From Notolepis coatsorum (Eukaryota > Chordata > Actinopteri > Aulopiformes > Paralepididae), in NCBI GenBank assembly GCA_963971535.1, contig OZ020598.1:95805619-95869618 (forward strand): 64,000 bases of DNA, written 5' to 3'. The translations under genes and the position numbers were made by a program. This document shows, piece after piece, positions 47,995-60,079 of this stretch; the stretch's first letter is position 1; each line of letters begins with the position of its first letter. Under the pieces are notes generated by a model. It made no database searches, was not told where the DNA came from, and was given only the letters and a program-made list of their open reading frames with translations.

Positions 47995-48458
47995 GTGTCA
48001 TGCAGTGGAGGTTTCTCTATGACAACACGTGAAACACAAATTCACTCATAATTCATAATTATTATTAATTTACATATACCTATATATATAAAAAAAAAAA
48101 TTAATTATTATTATTATTTTTTTTTATTATAAATGTTTTCCTCTGTAAAAAAAATGCCAGTGAATTTTTTTTTCTTCAAAAATGGCCAAAATTGACAGCT
48201 CTGAGCAGGCCTGCACTGCAGTATTGCCTGCAGTAATTATTCGTGAAGAAAACTTCACAGGTGTGACCCATTGTTAAATAAATAATAAATAACAGCGAAT
48301 CAAAATAGGCTATTAACTTCATCTAAGAACGGTCTGTGCAGTTAAACTCTTGCCATTGAATGGAGGATTGATTGATTGACAGCCCTTGACATCCAATACA
48401 CGGAGGTTGAATATGATTGGCAGCCTTGCAAATCCAATCAGAGATTTCTGCATTGCAA

Positions 48459-48707
48459 AGTCAAAATGGGTCCAGCTGCATGTGAGGAGGATAGGTTTAG
48501 CTCGGGCCAATCTCAAGTTTCTCAAGTTTCTTTATTAGTTGTCATACAGAAGTACAGAATACTTTTATACAAAATGTAACATAAAGAAGCATTTTGTATA
48601 AATGTATTCTGTACTTCTGTATGACAACTAATAAAGAAACTTGAGAAACTTGAGATTGGCCCGAGCTAAACCTATCCTCCTCACATGCAGCTGGACCCAT
48701 TTTGACT
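48459..48707. repeat. Palindrome, 249 bp, of back-to-back LINE-like 3' ends
   Basis: The left arm AGTCAAAATGGGTCCAGCTG... returns as its complement ending ...ATTTTGACT, around a centre near 48580. Each arm contains AATAAAGAAACTTGAG with CTTGAG repeats, which resembles a LINE 3' end. The structure is therefore two such ends in opposite orientation. Confidence 0.85.
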
Positions 48708-49090
48708 ATGTGAAAGTTGAGACTATGAGAAAGTTGTTGTTTAGTAGTTAGTAAGCTGTACAGCTATAACAAGTCAGGCTAAATTAAACTTTGCGCCAAC
48801 ATTAGGACCGAAGTATAAACCAGCAACTGAGCAACATGAAGAAGTGGATTTATGCATCTGGATCAGAAAAAACTTTGTGGATGAAAAAGTAAGTAGGCTG
48901 CAGTGCTTGTATGCTAACAGTAGCTAGGCAGCTTAGCCTACATCACAATGATAATCACCAAGCTAACTTACTGTACACACTGTAGGGCTGGGCAATTAAT
49001 CGAAACAGAATCGCGATATCGATTCATAGACCTATGCAATCTAATTTCTAATTTCTAAGTTATGACTATTTTCTTTTATTAAAAAAAACG

Positions 49091-49121
<31 letters not shown>

Positions 49122-49128
49122 TATTATT

Positions 49129-49560
49129 TTATCTGGGTTGAACATGATTTGTGGAACTCCCTCTGGTGTTTTGGTCGTGGTATTCACTGACCTTTGGGAA
49201 GTATTTCGGCATGCACATGGGTATCTTAGTGGTGTAGTGTATCTTGTAGACCAGGCCCATTGCAAGTTGCTGTACTCTGTCGTCTACTCTAAGCCATCCT
49301 AGGTTGTCAAAGTGGACAGGGGTGAGGTGGGTTTTAGGAGTAAGGTCAAGCAGTAGTCTGACCAGTTTGTTTTGTGATGTTTGTAATCTTGTTTTTAGTG
49401 CCTTTGAGGTGCTTTGGTACCATGAGGTGCAAGCATAGTCGTAGTACCCTTGAATGAGTGCTCCTGTTAGAGTCTTCAAGGTATTCTTGTTTACCAGAGA
49501 GGAGATCCGGTACAGGAATCTAGTTCGTTGGTTGACTTAGTTTTATTACATTGGATCCCA
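49129..49560 (-). pseudogene. LINE reverse transcriptase fragment inside the hAT
   Basis: A 116-codon minus-strand frame (49479-49129) matches the RT C-terminal region of the LINE at 52399-53217: GALIQGYYDYACTSWYQ, DNLGWLRVDDRVQQLA, PKYFPKVSEYH. The frame continues upstream with a break near 49540. It is followed by a long T run (about 49091-49119). This is a captured or inserted fragment, not a working gene. Confidence 0.8.
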
Positions 49561-49626
49561 TTTTGTCACAGGAAAGATTTGCCTCTATAGGATGGAACCC
49601 AGGTAGGTAATTTCATCTTTCCTTTT

Positions 49627-49985
49627 AAGATAAGATATTCCTTTATTGATCCCCTTGGGGAAATTCAGGCATCATAGCAGCATGGGGGAAGGGGGGGGGT
49701 ACAGGTAGTGAAAACAACACAAGCAGTGTAAACAAATAGGTCAATATAATTTACTATCTAACTAACTGAAATATACATTATTCATTATTCACAGTATCAC
49801 AGTATCACAGTATCCACATAAGGTGCAGTATGCATAAGGTAGTGTTATTGTCCTACTTGGGTTCCTATTAGTTCTAGGTCGATGTCTGGCAGCAGTCGCT
49901 GCCCACTGTTGTGGAGCCTGATGGCCACTGGTATGAAGGACTGTCCGAGGCGGTTAGTTGAGTGTCGGGGGGGTATGAGTCTGTG
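49627..49985 (-). mobile_element. Rex1-like LINE 3' end
   Basis: On the minus strand it ends GGGGATCAATAAAGGAATATC. The upstream part resembles the 3' coding end at 21570-21680 (CTGGCAGC.GTCGCTGCCC, TTGTGGAGCCTG). It is a severely truncated insertion inside the hAT. Confidence 0.75.
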
Positions 49986-49999
49986 GCTTCCTTGTCACC

Positions 50000-50165
50000 T
50001 TCACCTAATATGTTTTGATCTGGTCAGGTGCGCTGTCACCTAAAATGTTTTGATCTGATCAGGTGCGCTGTCACCTAATATGATTTCATCTGGTCAGGTG
50101 CGCTGTCACCTAATATGTTTTCATCTGGTCAGGTCCGCTGTCACCTAATGTTAATATGTTTTCAT
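50000..50165. repeat. Minisatellite in the composite hAT
   Basis: About four units of roughly 38 bp with the core TCTGGTCAGGTGCGCTGTCA and TAATATGTTTTCA. Confidence 0.85.
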
Positions 50166-50719
50166 CTGTGTCCACTGACCACTGACACACAGTGGGGGAT
50201 GTTTTAAAAATATTATTTAATATATAATATAATATAATAATTTGTGCTTCACCTAAAAATTTGGTCAGCAGCCTCCACTGGTGTCATGGTTTCTCCATAG
50301 AACCCTGTCGTACTTTTTTAGTAGCTTGCGCAGGTACGTGACGACCCAGTCACGTGACTCAGTTGGTATTGCTGATTGGCTCGAACACGGTATGTTTGTA
50401 TACAGCGAACAGGTCTATAACGATGTGGCTTATCTTCAGCTATGTATAGCAAGTTACTAGGTGTGCAGTTAAGAAGAAATAAGTGTTGCTAGTGTTGATA
50501 ACATTAGCTTGACTAACATTATGTTACTAACATTGATTAGAGTTTGGCTGATGTACATTGCTAACATTAACATTGCCAGCTAACACGTTACCTTGTGGTT
50601 CGCTGTATGCAGTAGCAGCGTGAACTCTGCTGTGATTGTGCACATAGCTGTGAGCTGTGAGAGATAGAGACAGACCCTATTCTAGATGGCTCGCAGCCAG
50701 CACCACACTGTAAAAAGAG

Positions 50720-51190
50720 TGCACTTGTTAGTGGGTGTAAAATGTATGTAAACACCAAGATGTTATTAATATGAATGTAAACACCAGGATGGTAGTAGGT
50801 GTAATATGAATGTAAACACTGTGATACTAGTCATATGAATTTAAACTCCATGATGTTAGTAATATGAATTTAAACACCAGGAGGTTAGTAATATAAATTT
50901 AAACACCATGATATTAGTCATATGAATTTAAACACCAGGATGTTAGTAGGTGTAATATGAATGTAAACAGCATGATATTAGTCATATTAATTTAAGCACC
51001 AGGATGTAAGTAGGTGTAATATGAATGTAAACACCATGATGTTAGTCATATTAATTTAAGCACCAGGATGTTAGTAGGTGTAATATGAACGTAAACACTG
51101 TGATACTAGTCATATGAATTTAAACACCATGATGTTAGTAATATGAATGTAAACACCAGGATGTTAGTACAGTAGGTGTAATATGAATGT
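50720..51190. repeat. AT-rich minisatellite of the duplicated block, copy 1
   Basis: About 15 irregular units of roughly 30 bp with the core ATATGAATTTAAACACCA and GATGTTAGTA. It matches 60080-60560, where unit order and number differ. Confidence 0.9.
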
Positions 51191-51301
51191 AAAACACACA
51201 TAAAAACACTTTGTGTTTAGTCAGTATCCTCACAGTGGAACAACGTGACAAAAACACCCACCTGATGACTAAGACAAGAGTTGTTGGAAAGGTCTCACAC
51301 A

Positions 51302-51409
<108 letters not shown>

Positions 51410-51674
51410 GCCGCCTGGGAGAAATGCGAGGCCCTGTGCGAGATTTAAACGCGAGGCCCCCCCCCCCCCCCCCCCCCCCCTAAAAGGTAATTTTTTTTTC
51501 TTTTTTTTTATAGAGTCAACATATTCTTAAATAATAGCGCTGCCCAAGGCTGGGCATGATACAGTCAACATATAGCAAGAGAGAGAGTGAGAGAGAGCTC
51601 CCGTTCTACAGTCAATATACAGTGTTATCGCTGCACAGACCCGGCAATGCCCCTGACCCTCCACCAGAGCAAGG

Positions 51675-51722
<48 letters not shown>

Positions 51723-51726
<4 letters not shown>

Positions 51727-52111
51727 ACACATTGGAAAGAAACAACCCAAAACCAGAGAAAATTGAAATGCTATTTGGCCCTAAACAGAGAGTACACAGT
51801 GGCAGAATACCTGAGCACTGTGACTGACCCAATACTAAGAAGATCCTTGACTAGGTACAGACTCAGCGAGCACAGCCTAGCCATCGATAAAGGCCACCAT
51901 AGGCAGACCTGGCTCCCAAGCGAAGACAGACCCACTGCACACAAGATGAGGTGGAAACCGAGCTCCACTTCTTAACAACCTGGCCACTATACCAAGACAT
52001 ATACTTCCCACAAATTGCAAACACCCAAAGATACTTTGAAAACATGGACAATAACTCAAAACTCCCATACCTACTGGTAGAAATACAAGAATGTGAAATA
52101 AAGCCCATTTG
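51723..52111 (+). pseudogene. LINE ORF2 C-terminal relic
   Basis: One frame reads CYLALNREYTVAEYLSTVT, then RYRLSEHSLAIDKGHHRQ and TWLPSEDR. After a frame change it reads EVETELHFLTTWPLYQDI and YFPQIANTQRYFENM, to a stop near 52111. This looks like the C-terminal region after the RT in a fish LINE. The zinc-knuckle Cys residues are lost at the frame change. The copy at 61101-61470 has the same break, so the defect predates the duplication of the block. Confidence 0.65.
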
Positions 52112-52367
52112 AATTGAAGAGAGAGAGATAGATAGAGCATGTCTGTGTGTGTTAGAAAGAGAGAGATAGAGAGAGAGCATGTGTGTTTGTGTGTTATAGA
52201 GAGAGAGCATGTCTGTGTGTGTGTGTGTGTGTTAGAGAGAGAGCATGTATATGTGTGTTAGAAAGAGAGAGAAATATATAGAGAGAGAGCATGTCATTTT
52301 GTGTGTTAGAGAGAGATAAAGAGCATGTCTCTGTGTGTTAGAAGAGAGAGAGAGAGAGAGAGCATGT

Positions 52368-53690
52368 TGCAGGTTGCAGCATCTCTGACAAGAACAAGTT
52401 GCAGGTTGAAAAAACCCTCAGCTCGGAACTAGGCAAAATCTGCATATGGCTCGCTGATAACAAACTATCATTACACATGGGCAAAACAGAGTCCATTCTC
52501 TTCGGTTCAAATAACAAACTCAACAAGACCGACGGCTTCTCAGTTACAGTGGGTGACAATATTGTCACAAGGAAAGACGAAATTACCTACCTGGGTTCCA
52601 TCCTAGAGGCAAATCTTCCCTGTGACAAAATGGCATCCAATGTAATAAAAAAAGTCAACCAACGAACTAGATTCCTGTACCGGATCTCCTCTCTGGTAAA
52701 CAAGAATACCCTGAAGACTCTGGCAGGAGCACTCATTCAAGGGTACTATGACTATGCGTGCACCTCATGGTACCAAAGCACCTCAAAGGCGCTTAAAACA
52801 AAATTACAAACATCACAAAACAAACTGGTCAGACTACTACTTGACCTGAACCCCAGAACCCACCTCACCCCTGCCCACTTTGACAACCTAGGATGGCTTA
52901 GAGTAGACGACAGAATACAGCAACTTGCAATGGGCCTGGTCTACAAGATACACTATACGACCGGGGTGCCCATGTACATGTCAAAATACTTCCCAAAGGT
53001 CAGTGAATACCACAACCACTACACCAGAGGAAGCTTAACAAATCATGTTAAACCCAGATTCGGCTCAAACAAGGGACTAAACACGTTTCGCAATTATGCC
53101 ACAACAATGTGGAACGCCCTACCCAAAGCTGTAAAGGAATGTGAATCCCTGCCCACATTCAAAACCGCTCTTAAAGAGCACCTACGGGAGGCTGCAATTC
53201 GAAACTGGCCACCGTAAATGCCCAAAACCCCCACCACCTCCTAATAAACAGCCTCCTCCCCACCGCATGTATATATTCCCTCCCCGCCGTATGTATATTT
53301 CTCTCCCACCCACCCACCCCCCCCTAATGTACAGTCCCCTCCCCATCATATGTATATACTCTGTCAGGATCTAGGGGTAACAGTACTGTATATTGGAATA
53401 CCGTTTATGTCACAAATGTATCAGTACTAAATACCTATATGTCCCTATGCCATAAATGTCATGTATGTTGTGTATGTCATAAATGTCTATATGAATTGAA
53501 AATGGGGGACCCTGATGGAAACAAGACAAACTTCTTTCTCAGGTCTGCATCCCCTTAACAATTGTATGTATTGAGCCGTACTGTATTGTACCCATTCTGC
53601 AATCTGTTATATAAAGTTTTCATTCATTCATTCATTCATTCATTCATTCATTCATTCATTCATTCATTCATTCATTCATTCATTCATTCA
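52368..53690 (+). mobile_element. LINE with CATT tail, copy-1-specific insertion
   Basis: Inserted into GAGCATGTGTGTTTG, which is continuous in the second copy near 61663. CATGT occurs at both edges, a possible 5-bp target duplication. It is 5'-truncated within the RT and ends with the 3' UTR also seen at 12797-12998 and 32560-32700, plus a CATT tail (about 53622-53690). Confidence 0.88.
52399..53217 (+). pseudogene. LINE reverse transcriptase C-terminal part, open frame
   Basis: A 272-codon uninterrupted frame that begins downstream of the catalytic YADD motif, so it cannot act as a polymerase. It shows WLADNKLSLHMGKTESILFG (RT motif D region), ITYLGSILEANL (motif E region), then the conserved C-terminal region GALIQGYYDYACTSWY, NLGWLRVDDRIQQLAMG and TMWNALPKAVKECESL. 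The stop is followed directly by the 3' UTR. An unbroken frame together with absence from the second copy suggests recent retrotransposition with ordinary 5' truncation. The clade is uncertain. Confidence 0.85.
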
Positions 53691-54009
53691 TGTGTGTTTG
53701 TGTGTTAGAGAGAGAGAGCATGTCTGTGTGTGTGTGTTAGAGAGAGAGCATGTATGAGAGAGATAAGCAAGATAGCTAAGATGAGCCCCTAAAGGATATT
53801 CAACTTTTAATGGAAGAACAAAACAGAAGGAAAAGATAACTTCACAAAGGCAACATGAATATACATAGATCCAAAAGGACAAAGATCAACACTTAAATCC
53901 AAAGAGAAGAGGGTCTATACCAGAGAAAACAAAGTAGCAAAAAGCCAACGGCCGACATCAGCTAAATAGGCTAACTGCAAATAGAGTAGCCAGGTACTGA
54001 CACCAGGTA

Positions 54010-54405
54010 CACACCGTTAGCTACAACAGCTAACCGGCCCGTTTGGCTCAATATAACGTTAGCTACGTTAGCTAGCCGGCCTGCTTTGGCTCAATATAAC
54101 ATTAGCTACAACAGCTAGCCGGCCCGTTTAGCTCAATATAACGTTAGCTACGTTAGCTAGCCGGCCCGCTTGGCTCAATATAACATTAGCTACAACAGCT
54201 AGCCGGCCCGTTTGGCTCAATATAACGTTAGCTAGCCGGCCCGCTTGGCTCAATATAACATTAGCTACAACAGCTAGCCAGCCCGTTTGGCTCAATATAA
54301 CGTTAGCTACGTTAGCTAGCCGGCCCGCTTTGGCTCAATATAACATTAGCTACAACAGCTAGCCGGCCCCTTTGGCTCAATATAACGTTAGCTACGTTAG
54401 CTAGC
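54010..54405. repeat. GCTAGCCGGCCC minisatellite, copy 1
   Basis: Alternating units: GTTAGCTAGCCGGCCCGCTT with GGCTCAATATAACATTAGC, then ACAACAGCTAGCCGGCCCG. Single units are about 38 bp, and the higher-order unit is about 76 bp. It matches 61997-62450. Confidence 0.9.
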
Positions 54406-54803
54406 CCGAGAGAGAGAGGAGAGAGAGAGATATCCACGGCCGGAATAGAATAGAGTGCATTAAAAACTCACCAAACGTCCAAGAGGATGGAGACAACCGC
54501 GTGGAGTTGACGAAGTTCATCTGCCGAACAACCGTCCTCTTCATCTTGGCATAACAATGCTCTCTCTAGGTTAGCTAACGCTAGTTAGCCTTTAGCTAAG
54601 CTAGCTACTAGCCGACATGGCTATCCCGACTGAACCACACGTTAGCACTCGATATTATAACGTAGCTAAAGCTAACTAGCTGTCCCTGCCTTTAGCTAAG
54701 CCGACATGGCTAGCCTGACTGAACTGTCTAACATGCAACAACTTTCATCTTCAGTCCATCTGCCGAACGACCGTCCTCTTCGTCTTGGCTGGCATAAGCA
54801 TAA

Positions 54804-55003
54804 NNNNNNNNNNNNNNNNNNNNNNNNNNNNNNNNNNNNNNNNNNNNNNNNNNNNNNNNNNNNNNNNNNNNNNNNNNNNNNNNNNNNNNNNNNNNNNNNN
54901 NNNNNNNNNNNNNNNNNNNNNNNNNNNNNNNNNNNNNNNNNNNNNNNNNNNNNNNNNNNNNNNNNNNNNNNNNNNNNNNNNNNNNNNNNNNNNNNNNNNN
55001 NNN
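54804..55003. other. Assembly gap, exactly 200 N
   Basis: Two hundred ambiguous bases. A round number like this is a scaffolding placeholder, not a measured length. It separates the two copies of the duplicated block. Confidence 0.99.
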
Positions 55004-55140
55004 CTATACCCCCCCCCCCATCTCTCTCTCATCTCTCTCTCTCTCTCCTTCTCCTCTCTCTCTCATCTCTCTCTTCTCTCTCTCTCTCTCTACTCTCTCT
55101 CTTCTCCTCTCTCTCTACTCCTCCTCTGCCTCTCTCCCTC
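55004..55140. repeat. Low-complexity CT-rich contig edge
   Basis: Irregular CT repeats directly after the gap. The other copy has unrelated unique sequence at this place (35440-35573), so this may be poor-quality contig-end sequence. Confidence 0.7.
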
Positions 55141-56821
55141 TGCAGTCTGTCTCATCGCCAGCAGCGTATTGTATTAATGGTATAAATGTCTCCGAATAGA
55201 ACCTCTGTGCAGGTGTTGGTGCCAGGAATTGGTTCTGGGGCGAGGAGGGAATATTCCCTGATCCCTGCTCAACCTTGCAATAAAATAACACACAGCATCT
55301 CCACTCGAGTCTCTGGAACCAGTATCTACCTGCATGTTAATATCTTGGCTGGAGGGAGGAAGTTAATTGGCTGTCAGAGGATAAAGTTGGTACTGTACTC
55401 GTCTTGCCATACAGGGAGGCAGCTCGTCTTGCCATACAGGGAGGCAGATGATGTAAATACAGCAAACCCTATATACTGTATGTACTGCAGGGTTTCGAAA
55501 GAAATTTCTCTTGGGGACGGTTTAAACACCAGCAATGCAGCATCAGTATGGATAACATCCATGTAAATATACATTTAATTGCCAGATTTCTGCATTTTAT
55601 ATCCCCTCCCCTGTAATGATTCTGCAGTGGGCATTTGTGTTATAAATAAGGCTGTTTGTTTTCCTGTGGGATGTAATGCTACATGTTTAGCTAGAGAGAA
55701 CGTGAGAACTGTTAGAACTCTATGGAACCCTCCACAGACTCTGGCGCATTGTGTTATTATTAATATACAGTATACATTTCAGTGATGGGGACTGGCCGGG
55801 GTCCATTGGGGCACGTGCGGGAGACTGGTGTTCGGCTCTGGGGGAGGTTTGGGGGGGTTTGGTTGGGGCTGTGTGTTCACATGCTTGTGCGCACAGGGAT
55901 GTTCCTTTTTGGTCATTGTGTTTGGTGAATGGTCCGGGTGTATTCGGGTTGTTTCCTTCGGTTTATGACGTGCTTTATCAGGTGTGTGTCTTGGATGGGA
56001 TGCGGTGGGGATGATGTGTGGGTGTTTGGGGGACTGGCTGTTCCGGGGGGGGGGGGGGGTCACATGCCCTCGAGCAACACTGTACTAACCATGTCTTGCA
56101 ATGTTCAACATTAGGTAGAAAATAGTTGATTTATGAATGAGCCACCATTTTGTACACACATATTTCCAAGATATCTTCACCACGCACATTATTAATATGG
56201 CGATTGTGGCTATTCTGAATGGCTCATCTCAAGAGGTTCATGTCACAACTGAACTACAGAAAAAGAAAAGACACAATGTACATATTTCACATTTTCTCAG
56301 TGTTGGGACAACCCCAATAAAAGCAATGCAAACCACAGCAAAAGGGCATTTTCACACAGAGCTGCTTTAAAGTTAACGATTGGCCATTTTAGCACTCATG
56401 TTGTTATCAAACAGGAAACGCTTAGTTGTACATTGATCAATCTAGTGTGATCTACCTTATGCACAAAATGCTGCCAAGCTTTCTAACTACGCTCCCAGTC
56501 ACTGTTCGTGTCTTCTCCAGGGGCGCGGGGGGGGGGGGGGGGGGCAGAAACATGGCTGGCTTACGTCACTTCAGCGTTCCTATTGGCGGTGCGAATGCAA
56601 ACAATAAGAAAGCCCTGAAGGAATGTAGTTCTTCTGGGAGCTCCTGTTAGAATATTGCAGGTGTTATGCTAATATAAGGCTATCCATACAAGTATCTACA
56701 GTATCTGCAATCTACCATATCTATCTATTTTATAAATTCCATCTATTGTAAATTACTTAAACAGTGCCTACAATGTACTTATATACTGTGTTAAAACTGA
56801 TTCCATGTGAATTGAATATAT

Positions 56822-56826
56822 GACAC
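56822..56826. other. Empty BEL/Pao insertion site
   Basis: One GACAC in the context ATATGACACTATGTGG, exactly the sequence expected before insertion of the element at 37260-45906. Confidence 0.95.
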
Positions 56827-56933
56827 TATGTGGACTATGTGACACTATGCAGGAATGCCATACATTCCTGTGGACCTATACAGCAGGCACCAGAGAGTCT
56901 GTGTTCTAATAATGTTGAGCTCAGTTGTAAAAT

Positions 56934-57156
56934 GGGCGCTAACGTTACATTTGTTCCTAATGTGTGCTCAGTGCTCAGTATATTGCGGTATGTGATGAAC
57001 ACGAGGGTAATAAGTATTTGTATTTTCAGACTGTATAGGCGCCGATACAGCCTGAAAATACAAATAATTATTACTCTTGTGTGTCGTGTCATCATCACAT
57101 ACCGCAATATACTGAGCACTGAGCACACATTAGGAACAAATGTAACGTTAGCACCC
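56934..57156. repeat. Long palindrome, intact form (copy 2)
   Basis: 223 bp with arms of about 100 bp; the ends GGGCGCTAACG and CGTTAGCACCC are complementary with one mismatch. It has a few differences from 46019-46239 and no MITE in its right arm. Confidence 0.88.
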
Positions 57157-57222
57157 ACCACATCAAGTAAGTCTACACAACATACAAGAGTTGTTTGTAG
57201 GTCGGAAATGAATGAATAGATT

Positions 57223-58242
57223 TACCAACAAAAAAGGTGTTTAACCCTTGTGGCTTCCTAAGGATTGTGACACTCACTGGGCTTAAGAGATGAAATGATA
57301 CATCATGTTTAAAGCCATATAATTTTAACTGTTTACTATTTTTAAAACAATTTTTCCCCCATGATTAACATTAATAGCCCAATCTCAAGATATCTGTAAC
57401 AAATTACAAATATTTCCGAATTTTAACCACTTATATTTGTGTTCGTTTGATACCATGTCTGTTTTTATTGAAGAAATTCATATTCATATCCATATTCATC
57501 ATATTTCTATACATTTTAGACACCATATTACAGTGTTTGAAAAATGGACAAAATTCCTGTGAATAAGAATCTGCCATTATAAAAAAGAAAGGTTGACTAT
57601 TTCGGTCAAAAATAGCGGTCAGAAATAGCCGTTAGTAATCGTTAGTAAGCACCGGTTAGTACTAATCTATTACTAAAAGGTATGTATTGTATGTATTTTG
57701 AATGCCTGGTGTAATTATTCTGTTTATTTATCGATATATGATGTGAAAATGAGAGATTAGAGATAAAAAAAGAAGAAAAATTTAGACTTGCGGTTTTATG
57801 GCGGTTTTATAGCGGTTTTATTAACATGGAAGTGGATGGAGTAGAAAACATGACCAGGTCCCCCGTAGGTACTAAACACTATAACAATTTTTTTAGAGTG
57901 TTTCAAATTATAAGCTTTTGACACAATGAACATATATGTAAAATGAAGATATTTTCCCAATTTCATGAAATAATAATAAACACAGACACCGCTTTGCTCA
58001 CACACACACAAAATATTTCAAAAAAGTAGTTTTCATGACCAGGGAGCCTTAACCTGCTCATACCTTATTAAAAGCGTGGGGCAGGAGCAGCACGGATAAC
58101 TTGGTTCTGCATGTATCGTGCTTCCATTCACAATCGTTATAACTTATTATGTATTGTTTTTACTTCTGTTTAACTGTGTTAATAAACAAACAAACAAACA
58201 AACTTCCTCTCTAGATACTCTACCTGGCCAGGGTACTCCTGG
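57223..58242. other. About 1 kb present only in copy 2
   Basis: Copy 1 passes straight from GATTTAC to TAGTGCCCC near 46614; copy 2 has about 1020 bp in between. No terminal inverted repeat or target duplication was seen at the edges, so it may be a deletion in copy 1 rather than an insertion here. It ends with an AAAC repeat (about 58185-58200). No gene recognised. Confidence 0.65.
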
Positions 58243-60079
58243 GTCCTAGTGCCCCATGTTACACTATATGTCATGCACATGTATTTTATATGTTAATAAA
58301 ATTGCATTTATCTATAGTCCTAATATTGTCACTGTTTGATGTCACAAAGAAGGGTGTATCCGAAAGCTGTCTACAACATTTGTAACAGGTGATGAAAAAG
58401 TAAACAAATAATTAACTGTATTAGACATTTATTAATGATGAATAGGCTTCACTTTAGATTAGGGCACACAATAGCATCTGCAAATGATTTATAGATGTTT
58501 TATGAATGTCTTAACAAATCATTTGTTGAACATGAACAAATAAATTGAGGTACAGTATAGGTGTTTTTTCATATCCATTTTTCAAAGCATCTACAAATGT
58601 GTTACTACACATTAAATAACATTATTTAATGATGAACAAATCAAGTACAAACAATGTTGATAATGAGTTATAAATAATGTAGAACTAATTTGTAAATGTT
58701 ATACAAATATAGTTATAAATGATTTAATAATAATCTACGAATGTATATAAATGATTTGTTCATGATTAGTTCATTATCTACAAATACCCTATAAATGTAT
58801 TATAACAGGGTGTTATTATAAAGTGCTACCAACCATTGAAAGATGTTCTACCGTTCATTATTGGATATGATTGACCATGACAATTTGGATATTGAATATA
58901 GTCAGATATACAAGTCAATTTGGGGGAAGGATTATGTGACAATTTATAAGTGAGGATTATTTCACAATTTGGATGGAATACCTTACACTCCCCAGTGGGT
59001 AGTTCCTCTCATGGAGTCCCCCCAACTGTTTGGTCCAAAAGCGCCTAATGTGCCTTTCAAGTGTAAATATAGATGAACTATTTACTTTTGTCTGTTCATC
59101 ACAAATTGTGTAACACCCAACCAAGTTAGATCATGTTTCATATCACTGTGGTTGACACTGATAACATGCAATGTGATCTATATTTCCATCGCAAGCTGCG
59201 GGATAAAAAGAGAAAGTCCCACTGTAAAAGCATAGTGTGGGTAGTTATTTCAGCGATTTCAGACAGTGTCTCTGACAGTACTCCAGAATTAAGAAATGTG
59301 TTCCTGTTGTGAGTGGAACGAAAGTACAGGGTTTGCCGAACAAGCACAGGCACAAACATGTGGGTGACATAAAACTCAACAAGACACAGAGTTAATAGAC
59401 CTGTTCACTGTATACGTCAGTGTGCGCACGCAACAAGGGGGCAAAATGAATGTAATCCTGCTCAGAACAACAATATACGTATTTGTTAGCCATGCTAGCG
59501 ATCTAAACAATCAATCCATGCCAACGCTATATGTAAAAGGTGAAAGACTCACACTCACAGCCATGCTGATTTGGCTAAATGACATCCAGCCGTTTTCGGT
59601 TGAAACAACTTTTAGTCAGGGGAGTGTCATGGTTTCTCCATAGAACCCTGTCATACTTTTTTAGTAGCTTGCGCAGGTACGTGACGACCCAGTCACGTGA
59701 CTCAGTTGGTATTGCTGATTGGCTCGAACACGGTATGTTTGTATACAGCGAACAGGTCTATAACGATGTGGCTTATCTTCAGCTATGTATAGCAAGTTAC
59801 TAGGTGTGCAGTTAAGAAGAAATAAGTGTTGCTAGCGTTGATAACATTAGCTTGACTAACATTATGTTACTAACATTGATTAGAGTTTGGCTGATGTACA
59901 TAGCTAACATTAACATTGCCAGCTAACACGTTACCTTGTGGTTCGCTGTATGCAGTAGCAGCGTGAACTCTGCTGTGATTGTGCACATAGCTGTGAGCTG
60001 TGAGAAATAGAGACAGACCCTATTCTAGATGGCTCGCAGCCAGCACCACACTGTAAAAAGAGTGCACTTGTTAGTGGGT

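Larger units (their letters stand above)
48003..50280. mobile_element. Composite hAT element, 2278 bp, 8-bp TSD
   Basis: The ends are CAGTGGAGGTTTC and the complement of CAGTGGAGGCTGC. GTGTCATG flanks it at 47995-48002 and 50281-50288, and the empty site with one GTGTCATG is at 59624-59631. The interior has no transposase. It holds a 249-bp palindrome (48459-48707), a minus-strand LINE RT piece (49129-49560), a Rex1-like LINE tail (49627-49985), a minisatellite (50000-50165) and a TA-rich end like that at 14640-14690. It is a relative of the fold-back region at 13599-15008. Confidence 0.9.

Noticed and set aside
48376..48579. Open frames in the palindrome at 48.3-48.7 kb
   Set aside because: Both strands give similar frames because the sequence is an inverted repeat; there is no gene evidence.
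54706..55185. Open frames running through the N gap
   Set aside because: They exist only because unknown bases contain no stops; the sequence between is not determined.
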